A stretch of 7,191 bases of DNA, taken from positions 1 through 7,191 of the forward strand of contig CAZKOB010000150.1 of assembly GCA_964554265.1 (NCBI GenBank). Reading direction: 5' to 3'. The position numbers were made by a program, and so were the translations under genes. Shown here one piece after another: positions 1 to 5,427 of this stretch. Position 1 is the first letter of the stretch. Each line of letters opens with the position of its first letter. Source of the stretch: RGIG8745 sp964554265 (GTDB lineage: Bacteria > Bacteroidota > Bacteroidia > Bacteroidales > Bacteroidaceae). Under the pieces are notes generated by a model. That model saw only the letters and a list, made by a program, of their open reading frames with translations. It ran no database searches and was not told the DNA's origin.

Positions 1-8
1 GTAACTAA

Positions 9-111
9 GCTCCTCCCCTAAGTTAGGGGCAATTGCGGAATAGGAGCAATTGGGGAGCTTGCGACGGAGGGCGTGGCGCGAAGCGACGGAGGAGTCTGTG
101 AATACACAAGC
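9..111. repeat. GC-rich hairpin module, copy A (REP/MITE-like)
   Basis: A compact, strongly structured repeat that recurs at 5242-5345 in the same orientation. The first 72 bases (9-80) match the other copy exactly. Nested palindromes are visible: CCCCTAA/TTAGGGG (15-29, one-base loop), CAATTGC/GCAATTG (30-36 with 46-52), AAGCTCC/GGAGCTT (7-13 with 54-60), and an outer CTCCTCC/GGAGGAG (10-16 with 88-94). GCGACGGAGG occurs twice as a direct repeat (61-70, 83-92). It has no coding potential. The shape is that of a small dispersed palindromic element (REP- or MITE-like); that class is inferred. The true left end may lie before the window, because weak similarity to copy B continues to base 1. 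Confidence 0.8.
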
Positions 112-513
112 AAGAGCAGCAGTTTTTCTCAAAAACATATCTTCTGTCTTTTTGACACTAAGTCCACTTTTAACTGACGGAGTTTTATTAACATAATTAA
201 GAATCGTTTACATTTACTTGACTGCCGAATTTCTGAAGTTTTACTGATAAGCAATTGATAATCAATAAAATACTATTTTAGCAGAACGATGCAGTTTTAG
301 GTACGAGAAGCATAGGTAAGAGCAAAAATAGGATATACTGATAATCAGTAAGTTATGAAAATATCTGGCTGAGATTCCTGTTTTTCGCAGACAAAATCCA
401 TCTTTGTTTTTCGTGGCATAGAAAAATCCGATTATGATTTTTTAAGAAAACAAATTGGAACAATATCCGATTTCAGCCCGAAAAACGGACTTTCTCAAAC
501 TCGTTCACCTTGA

Positions 514-589
514 AAATAAATTTCGTTCACCTTGAAAGTTTTTTTACAAGGCACTTTAAAACCATTTTCAAGGTGAACGAAATTTATTT
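514..589. repeat. Perfect 24-bp inverted repeat with 28-nt spacer
   Basis: Left arm 514-537 and right arm 566-589 are perfect reverse complements. Both contain the unit TTTCAAGGTGAACGAAATTT in opposite orientations. A further partial unit (TCGTTCACCTTGAAAAT, 501-517) sits directly to the left in the same orientation as the left arm. The spacer 538-565 carries AAGGCACTTTAAAA. There is no T-tract after the right arm and no gene just upstream, so a terminator role is unlikely. The matching site in copy 2 (5651-5755) has all its units in direct orientation. Confidence 0.85.
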
Positions 590-696
590 CCAGCGTACTC
601 TTTTTTCAGACAATGTACGCGCGAATGTAAATAAATGTATCTTTTTAAAGCGGAAATTGTATTATTTTTACAATTAAGTGTTGAGGCTTGAAAACA

Positions 697-761
697 GCCT
701 TAGAATCGCGTAAATGGAACTTCAGTCGGGTTCGGCCGATTTTATGCGATTCTACGAAGGC
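697..761. repeat. Hairpin inside repeat copy 1, conserved in copy 2
   Basis: Arms 702-714 (AGAATCGCGTAAA) and 741-753 (TTTATGCGATTCT) pair over 13 bp with one G-T wobble. An outer GCCTT (697-701) can pair with AAGGC (757-761) across a three-base bulge. The same arrangement is found in copy 2 around 5511-5566. No T-tract follows, so it does not look like an intrinsic terminator. Its role is unknown. Confidence 0.55.
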
Positions 762-840
762 TTGAATTTTAACATTTCAGATTGTCACAAAAAAAACGTA
801 ATTTATGATAAGTAGATGCTATGGAAATTTCTTTTTGACA

Positions 841-1085
841 CAATGACTTTAAGAAATTAGTGCAGTGATTTTGACTTGTCAGAGGGGTGATTTCATATTT
901 CCGGTGCAGTCACTCCAAAAATGTAGCATTTTGTACGGAAACATCTGCAATGGGGCACAAAACAGTTTCCTGTATATAATAAGGGATTTCTTATATGTAT
1001 CGGTGAAGCAGAATCTGTCTTATGCACATTTTCCATAAATGTGAGGCCATCAGGCGGAGTGTCTGCGCTTTTTGGCAGAGAAAGC
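841..1085. other. Intergenic region, no gene seen
   Basis: This links repeat copy 1 to the que leader. Open frames here on both strands lack any recognisable family and lie in low-complexity AT-rich sequence. The only structure noted is a 7-bp hairpin, CACATTT/AAATGTG (1025-1043), without a T-tract. The first 50-60 bases may be a faded continuation of the repeat. Confidence 0.5.
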
Positions 1086-1116
1086 TTTCTTGTCTCTTCT
1101 TTTTCTGCTAACTTTG
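1086..1116 (+). promoter_or_regulatory. Candidate Bacteroidetes-type promoter of the que operon
   Basis: The -7 element TAACTTTG (1109-1116) fits the Bacteroidetes consensus TAnnTTTG exactly. A weaker -33 element TTTC (1086-1089, consensus TTTG) lies 19 nt upstream. Transcription would start near 1120-1125 and give a leader of about 90 nt, which contains the whole preQ1 aptamer candidate. This is a motif match only. Confidence 0.45.
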
Positions 1117-1175
1117 CGGCAGATATGCGGAAGCATTGCTGTATGGAGGTGGAATATTTGGAGCCAAAATACTGC

Positions 1176-1205
1176 CGTGTGCTTGAACACCACGTAAAAA
1201 ACAAG
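1176..1205 (+). promoter_or_regulatory. Probable preQ1-I riboswitch aptamer before yhhQ
   Basis: The RNA can form the compact H-type pseudoknot typical of class I preQ1 aptamers. P1 is CGTG (1176-1179) with CACG (1191-1194). P2 is loop CTTG (1182-1185) with tail CAAG (1202-1205). The A-rich linker TAAAAAA (1195-1201) lies between them. Key family positions are present: a U directly after P1 (1180), a C directly before the 3' strand of P1 (1190, the ligand-pairing base in known structures), and the adenines before P2. Loop lengths of 2, 5 and 7 nt are close to those of the Bacillus queC aptamer. P1 has only 4 bp, against 5 in the best-studied examples. The tail ends 6 nt before the yhhQ ATG, so ligand-stabilised P2 would cover the ribosome landing area. 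Translational control is therefore inferred, as there is no room for a terminator. Confidence 0.72.
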
Positions 1206-1211
1206 AAACAA

Positions 1212-1898
1212 ATGAAACGAAATCAGACTGTGAGCGTATCTTTCATGCTGATGGGGATACTCTTTTGCGTTTGCCTTGTGGCATCTAATCTTCTTGAAAC
1301 CAAAGTCGTACAGATTGGGCCTGTTTCCATGACTGCCGGTTTTATTGTTTTTCCTGTATCTTATATAATAAACGACTGTATAGCGGAAGTATGGGGCTTT
1401 CGCAAGGCTCGTCTGATTATATGGATGGGATTTCTTATGAACTTCTTCGTTGTCGCACTTGGGGGTATAGCTGTAGCCATGCCTGCCGCTCCCTTCTGGG
1501 AGGGTGAAGAAGCCTTTGAATTTATTTTCGGTCTTGCTCCGAGGATAGCGGCGGCAAGCCTTGCTGCATTCCTCGTCGGTTCATTTCTGAATGCTCTCGT
1601 GATGAGCAAGATGAAGATTGCAGACAACGGACGTCATTTTTCGTGGAGGGCCATAGCTTCCACATTGGTAGGGGAGAGTGCCGACTCGCTCATCTTCTTC
1701 CCGTTGGCTTTCGGCGGACTGATGTCTGTGGGCGAACTTCTGAAGCTGATGGCATTGCAGGTTGCGGCGAAGACTTTGTATGAGATTATTGCTTTGCCTC
1801 TGACGGTGAGGGTGGTCAACTATGTCAAGAAGAAGGAAGGCGAAGATGTCTACGACCGGAACATATCGTACAACATACTCAAGATAAGGGATATATGA
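1212..1898 (+). CDS. yhhQ: Queuosine precursor transporter (YhhQ/VUT family)
   Basis: Inner-membrane carrier that takes up queuosine precursors (preQ0/preQ1 in characterised members). The protein has 228 residues with about six membrane segments, at roughly residues 10-27, 38-55, 68-89, 105-128, 153-172 and 178-200. Family hallmarks include SNLLETKVV near the first helix, FPVSYIINDCIAEVWG after the second, and GESADSLIFFPLAF in the fifth. The frame is open upstream to a GTG at 1041, but ATG 1212 is preferred. It gives the family's usual length and N-terminus (MKRNQTVSVSFMLMGILF), the upstream residues resemble nothing, and an earlier start would put the promoter and the riboswitch inside the gene. 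The leader is A-rich without a Shine-Dalgarno sequence. The stop overlaps the queC start (ATGA), so the two are cotranscribed and probably translationally coupled. Confidence 0.92.
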   Translation: MKRNQTVSVSFMLMGILFCVCLVASNLLETKVVQIGPVSMTAGFIVFPVSYIINDCIAEVWGFRKARLIIWMGFLMNFFVVALGGIAVAMPAAPFWEGEEAFEFIFGLAPRIAAASLAAFLVGSFLNALVMSKMKIADNGRHFSWRAIASTLVGESADSLIFFPLAFGGLMSVGELLKLMALQVAAKTLYEIIALPLTVRVVNYVKKKEGEDVYDRNISYNILKIRDI

Positions 1899-2560
1899 TG
1901 GATAATAGTAAAGCTCTCGTCGTGTTCAGCGGCGGACAAGACAGCACCACGTGCCTGTTTTGGGCAAAAAGAAAGTTTAAGGAAGTGTTTGCACTCAGTT
2001 TCATATATGGGCAGAAACATGTGAAGGAAGTGGAACTTGCCCAAAATATAGCCACAAAGGCGGAAGTGCCGTTTGATGTGATGGATGTGAGTTTCATAAG
2101 CGGTTTGAGCAGCGGATGTTCGCTTACGGACTCTTCTGTGGAGATGGACAAGGTGAAGCCGGAAGAGGGAGTGCCCAACACATTTGTTCCCGGCCGTAAT
2201 CTGTTTTTTCTCAGCATAGCGGCGGTCTATGCACGTGAACACGGCATCAGTCACATTGTGACGGGAGTGTCGCAGACCGACTTTTCCGGTTATCCGGACT
2301 GTCGCGACACATTTATCAAGAGTCTTAATGTGACGTTGAATCTTGCAATGGAAGAGCAATTTGTTATACACACTCCGTTGATGTGGATTGACAAGTGCGA
2401 AACGTGGGCGCTGGCAGACGAGCTTGGTGTGCTCGACCTTGTGCGAAGTGAGACACTGACCTGTTATAACGGTATCCCCGGCGATGGCTGTGGACATTGT
2501 CCGTCGTGCAAACTCCGTCGTGAAGGTTTGGAAAAATATCTGCAAAAAAGAGGTTTGTAA
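1895..2560 (+). CDS. queC: 7-cyano-7-deazaguanine (preQ0) synthase QueC
   Basis: Cytosolic ATP-dependent enzyme that converts 7-carboxy-7-deazaguanine and ammonia to preQ0 in queuosine synthesis. At 221 residues it has normal length (E. coli about 231). The N-terminal PP-loop nucleotide-binding motif SGGQDS lies at residues 12-17. VPGRNL (98-103) and SGYPDCRDTF (131-140) are family motifs. Four cysteines near the C-terminus (190, 199, 202, 205) form the zinc site. The gene begins with tandem ATGATG, so translation could start at 1895 or 1898. The first ATG overlaps the yhhQ stop codon. The partners that make its substrate (FolE, QueD, QueE) are not in this window. Its expression should follow the yhhQ leader, including the riboswitch. 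Confidence 0.96.
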   Translation: MMDNSKALVVFSGGQDSTTCLFWAKRKFKEVFALSFIYGQKHVKEVELAQNIATKAEVPFDVMDVSFISGLSSGCSLTDSSVEMDKVKPEEGVPNTFVPGRNLFFLSIAAVYAREHGISHIVTGVSQTDFSGYPDCRDTFIKSLNVTLNLAMEEQFVIHTPLMWIDKCETWALADELGVLDLVRSETLTCYNGIPGDGCGHCPSCKLRREGLEKYLQKRGL

Positions 2561-2689
2561 GGTGCGGTACATGTCTGGAGAGACTGTAATGAAGTTGCCG
2601 CAGACATTCTTTAAGCCTTTGGGGGCTTTTCGTGAACAGAAAGAGGAGCGCGACAGCCTGCATGAGAGATGAATCAGGGTGTTATGCGG

Positions 2690-2760
2690 CCGGAATGATT
2701 GTCGGCAAATGATGGGACAGCGGCTTCCCTTCCCAACCGCTGTCGCTTCATCTGTCCGGC
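2690..2760 (+). promoter_or_regulatory. Structured queC-queF spacer (nested stem-loops)
   Basis: The 231-nt gap between queC and queF contains a perfect 8-bp hairpin, GACAGCGG (2716-2723) with CCGCTGTC (2737-2744). It extends across a small internal loop by GATG (2711-2714) with CATC (2749-2752). An outer GCCGGA (2690-2695) can pair with TCCGGC (2755-2760) and enclose the whole. No T-tract follows, so it is not a standard terminator. A processing, stability or regulatory element ahead of queF is possible, but it matches no riboswitch class that I recognise. No convincing promoter is seen in the gap. Confidence 0.45.
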
Positions 2761-2791
2761 TTTGCCTCTCAACTTTTAATTCTTATAATCT

Positions 2792-3256
2792 ATGTCAGAA
2801 AGAGAAAATGAAGGCCTGAAAAGCCTTGGAAGAAAAACGGAATACAGGCAGGACTATGCTCCGGAAGTGCTTGAGTCGTTTCAGAACAAACATCCCGAGA
2901 ATGATTATTGGGTACGTTTCAACTGCCCCGAGTTTACAAGTCTCTGTCCGATAACGGGGCAGCCGGATTTTGCAGAGATACGCATAAGTTATTTGCCGGA
3001 CCAACGTATGGTAGAAAGCAAAAGTCTGAAACTCTATCTGTTCAGTTTCCGCAATCATGGCGATTTTCATGAGGATTGTGTGAACAAGATAATGAAAGAC
3101 CTGATTCGCCTCATGGACCCCAAGTATATAGAGGTGACGGGAGTATTTACTCCGCGTGGCGGAATCTCAATCTATCCCTATGCCAATTATGGACGTCCGG
3201 GGACGAAATATGAGAAGATGGCGGAATATAGGTTGATGAACCACGATATGAACTGA
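2792..3256 (+). CDS. queF: NADPH-dependent 7-cyano-7-deazaguanine reductase QueF (unimodular, YkvM type)
   Basis: Cytosolic nitrile reductase that converts preQ0 to preQ1 using two NADPH, the step after QueC. At 154 residues it is the short single-domain (tunnelling-fold) type found in Bacillus, not the two-domain E. coli type. The nucleophile Cys52 sits in EFTSLCPITGQPDFA, with the acid Asp59 after it. The QueF motif ESKSLKLYLFSFRNHG begins at residue 75. His93 and Glu94 (DFHED) complete the substrate pocket, and all four are offset by three from the Bacillus numbering. The start ATG at 2792 follows an AT-rich stretch. It lies 231 nt after queC on the same strand, so it is either the last gene of the operon or separately controlled through the structured spacer. 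Confidence 0.96.
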   Translation: MSERENEGLKSLGRKTEYRQDYAPEVLESFQNKHPENDYWVRFNCPEFTSLCPITGQPDFAEIRISYLPDQRMVESKSLKLYLFSFRNHGDFHEDCVNKIMKDLIRLMDPKYIEVTGVFTPRGGISIYPYANYGRPGTKYEKMAEYRLMNHDMN

Positions 3257-3296
3257 TGTTCCGGTGGGCATGTCGGCAAGGCTCAGGCATGACCTT

Positions 3297-3599
3297 TCAC
3301 CTGAATCTTTTTGGGGTGACTCCGGACCTTCTGAAGAAGAATTTCCGGAAGGCCGACTGGTCGGAAAAATGCAGGTTCATGGAGATTTCCTGTACAGACA
3401 GGTTGGAATGGCGAAGCAGTGAGCGCGCTTCGCTGTAGAGCATTTCGTATATAAGCTCGGAGACGCTTTGTCCGGTGACCTTTTTTATGATTAATGTAAG
3501 GTGATGGGACGAAATGTTCAGTTGTTCGGCATTGATGGGAGAAGCAAAAAAGTCCTTTATGTCTTCTTTGTGGAATGTGTGTGTGAATATGTCTAACAT
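3297..3599 (-). pseudogene. AraC-family regulator fragment (DNA-binding domain only)
   Basis: A 100-residue frame with the double helix-turn-helix of AraC/XylS regulators. The first helix-turn-helix is at about residues 24-43 (INAEQLNISSHHLTLIIKKV). The second is at 69-90, followed by the family's closing GVTPKRFR. Typical Bacteroidales members have about 280-300 residues with an N-terminal sensing domain, which is absent here. Upstream of the ATG the same frame stays open for about 17 codons (to about 3650, reading ISRRDTRI just before the start) and may carry a little more of the linker before a stop. It is most likely the 3' remnant of a decayed gene. A stand-alone DNA-binding protein like SoxS (107 residues) cannot be excluded. 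It converges with queF, 40 nt away, and points away from the broken transporter to its right. Confidence 0.75.
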
Positions 3600-3933
3600 G
3601 ATTCTTGTATCTCTTCGGCTGATAAATGTTGTAGTTATATACGTTGTAAATCAGTTCGTTGTTGTTGAACTGCTTTACCGCGGAATCGTATTTTTTTTTC
3701 TTTGTTTACGGTTGTTTCAAGCTGTAAAGATACTATTTATTTTTTTTGTTTTGTGTAAAAATAAAACCATTTTGTGCTCAAAAGTGTCTCCTTGAATTCG
3801 GGGAAAAAGTCAGAACTTTGCAAAAAATTAAGAATTATTTTTCTTTTGTTGGATATTCCGTGTGCAACCTGTAATGGCGGTAAAGGATAACAGAACTCAT
3901 ATGTTCAATAGAATTATTTTTTAACAGATAAAG
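3600..3933. other. AT-rich intergenic region between AraC fragment and MFS remnant
   Basis: This is the divergent interval between the AraC fragment (-) and the transporter remnant (+). It contains long T-rich tracts (for example nine T at 3691-3699). No complete gene is visible on either strand. The part nearest the AraC fragment probably holds the eroded remains of that gene. The only regulatory match is a candidate promoter at 3817-3848. Confidence 0.5.
3817..3848 (+). promoter_or_regulatory. Candidate promoter for the MFS remnant
   Basis: A -33 TTTG (3817-3820) is followed after 20 nt by TTCTTTTG (3841-3848), which differs from TAnnTTTG at one position. It lies 85 nt before the ATG at 3934. 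The sequence around it is T-rich, so a chance match is quite possible. Confidence 0.35.
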
Positions 3934-5026
3934 ATGAATACGATAAAGACAATGTTCAGTCTTCTGTGCTTTACGGGAGGCTGTGTGGGGCAGTTGTGCT
4001 CACAAAACACTCCTGATATCGGCGGCTCTTGTCGTGCTCATAACGAACATGCTTGTCCCATTCACATACTCCCTCCCTTTAATGTGGTTGCTGTGCTTCA
4101 TAGAAGGATGTGCGAAGATACAGGGGACTTTTGAATGTATGTCGAACATTCAGCTATGGATGACTCCTAAGCGTGATTTCAGGGTGTTTTTCCCTTTGCT
4201 TCATATATTTATCCTTGTCAGCATACAGGTCTCGGGATGGCTTGCCGCATATTTTGCCTATATTGCACGCTGGGAATATATGCATCTCTTTGTTTGTGGA
4301 ATGTTTCTGCTGATGCTGATGGTGCAGATAGTGTGCCTTCGCTTCGTGAGGATAATGCCGCGCTTTCCGCTATATGCCAGGCTGAAAGTGAAGGATTTCA
4401 CAAACGTCCGGCTTATAGGGGTCGGGATGCTTGGTATATGCGTATACTACATTCTGCTATACACTCGGATTGCTGACTACATAAACATAGAGCTGCTTTA
4501 TTTGCCGGTGGCAGTAAGAGGATTCAGCTATGCTGTGATAAGCGCGACATTGCTTTATACGCTGGAAACATCTATGAACTTTAAGATTTTCTTCCAGTCA
4601 TTGGGGCTGTTTAATGTGTTTCACACGGTAGGAGGGGCTATAACAGGATGTGCCATCTATATGTTCGGACTGAATCACTATATTGCGGATAATATGCAGA
4701 GATATGGGGAATATGTGACAAATGTGAGGGTAGCATCCAATCAACATGTTGCATTTGGGGGTGAAAGTTTTGGTAGCCGTTCTTTTCATTTCGGAGAGTT
4801 TATGGGAGAATATGTAGAGACGCTTCAGGTGATAAGCATAAAGCAGTTGCTTGGATGGGGTGCCATTGCCGCCATTGTCGTGGCTCTTGTCTTTCTTTGT
4901 CTTGAAACGTCTTTTAGATACCCGAATCGCCTCATGCCTGATTGGAAGCATTTTGGCAAGAGGATACGTCGCATTTATAGCAGACGACGTCTGGCGCGTG
5001 AGTATATAGAAGACGAGGCTGTTTGA
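3934..5026 (+). pseudogene. Internally deleted MFS (DHA2/EmrB-like) efflux transporter remnant
   Basis: Membrane transporter of the drug:H+ antiporter type, apparently broken. A natural start at 3934 gives MNTIKTMFSLLCFTGGCVGQL, which reads like a first membrane helix, but that frame stops at 4134. The rest of the protein continues in another frame open from 3983 to 5026 (347 residues). It has about seven membrane segments, at roughly residues 11-40, 69-94, 99-122, 142-163, 169-195, 203-230 and 288-307. Conserved-looking pieces include CFIEGCAKIQGTFECMS, WMTPKRDFRVFFPLLHI and NIELLYLPVAVRGFSYA. Bacteroidales relatives, as I remember them, have about 500-540 residues and 14 helices. A stretch after helix 1 and another near residues 130-140 (after MPRFPLYAR) therefore appear to be missing. 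The C-terminus is intact and a terminator follows. A short, functional transporter is the less likely alternative. Confidence 0.7.
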
Positions 5027-5052
5027 TATAAGAAACGCTTGTAAATGTTGTG

Positions 5053-5104
5053 GACTGTATCGTATGTCTGTTTATGGAGGAAGACATATGATACAGTCTT
5101 TGTT
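5053..5104 (+). terminator. Strong intrinsic terminator after the MFS remnant
   Basis: Arms 5053-5069 and 5082-5098 pair over 17 bp with a single G-U wobble (5062 with 5089) and a 12-nt loop. TTTGTTTG follows directly. It begins 27 nt after the stop codon. The 3' flank is U-rich mainly in the forward direction, which suits a terminator for the left-hand gene. Confidence 0.88.
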
Positions 5105-5241
5105 TGTGGAGCGTAGTATCGTGATAATAATGGGGTGTGCAGCTTTTTCAATTCATAAGTTACCTTGCTCGTTGAGAAACCAATAGTGAGTTAATATGTT
5201 GATCGCTAATATAATAGCATTTACATCGAACAGGTAAACAG

Positions 5242-5345
5242 GCTCCTCCCCTAAGTTAGGGGCAATTGCGGAATAGGAGCAATTGGGGAGCTTGCGACGG
5301 AGGGCGTGGCGCGGCTGCGACGGAGGAGTCTGCGAACACACCAGC
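5242..5345. repeat. GC-rich hairpin module, copy B (REP/MITE-like)
   Basis: Second copy of the module at 9-111, in the same orientation. The first 72 bases are identical. The first difference follows GGCGCG, where copy A has AAGC and copy B has GCTGC. Identity then resumes through GACGGAGGAGTCTG and fades after the ACAC/AGC at the right edge. The nested palindromes and the GCGACGGAGG direct repeat are all kept. It lies between the terminator of the MFS remnant and repeat copy 2. Confidence 0.8.
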
Positions 5346-5427
5346 TTTAAATCTTCAAAATCCCAAGAGTACTCTGTGAAAACACCTGCAAAAATCGCTT
5401 CAAAAACACAACAACCGCCCTTGCGAG

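Larger units (their letters stand above)
120..840 (-). repeat. AT-rich non-coding repeat, copy 1 (inverted relative to copy 2)
   Basis: The reverse complement of this stretch aligns nearly end to end with 5428-6135. Similarity is roughly four fifths by eye (not computed), with long conserved blocks and scattered small indels. Weaker similarity may continue to about 900. It holds no plausible gene on either strand. Conserved internal landmarks are two 13-15 bp palindromes around TGATAATCA (254-266, 336-350), a long inverted repeat built from TTTCAAGGTGAACGAAATTT units (514-589), and a hairpin with AGAATCGC arms (697-761). The indel pattern does not look codon-based, so it is unlikely to be a decayed transposase, though that is a judgement by eye. 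It fills the space between the left hairpin module and the que operon leader. Confidence 0.8.

Noticed and set aside
9..111. CRISPR-like repeat
   Set aside because: There are only two distant copies, not regularly spaced units. The internal direct repeat occurs only twice and no cas genes are present.
514..589. Reading the 24-bp inverted repeat as a terminator
   Set aside because: The loop is 28 nt, there is no T-tract after the right arm, and no gene lies within several hundred bases upstream.
1850..2572. 240-codon frame on the minus strand across queC
   Set aside because: It is antisense to the clearly conserved queC. It has no recognisable family and an unusual Cys/His/Arg-rich composition typical of shadow frames.
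2613..2630. Possible intrinsic terminator after queC
   Set aside because: The stem is only 5 bp (AAGCC/GGCTT) and the T-tract is TTTT then CG. It is too weak to call, and queF looks like part of the same pathway operon.
2571..2672. 33-codon frame after queC (MSGETVMKLPQTFFKPLGAF...)
   Set aside because: No family resemblance and no clear start signal. It overlaps a weak stem, AAGCC/GGCTT (2613-2628), with only four T, which might instead be part of a poor terminator. Kept out as a gene.
3600..3690. Minus-strand frame reading KKYDSAVKQFNNNELIYNVYN upstream of the AraC fragment
   Set aside because: It has no ATG start and is out of frame with the AraC fragment. It does not resemble an AraC sensing domain and is probably A-rich chance coding.
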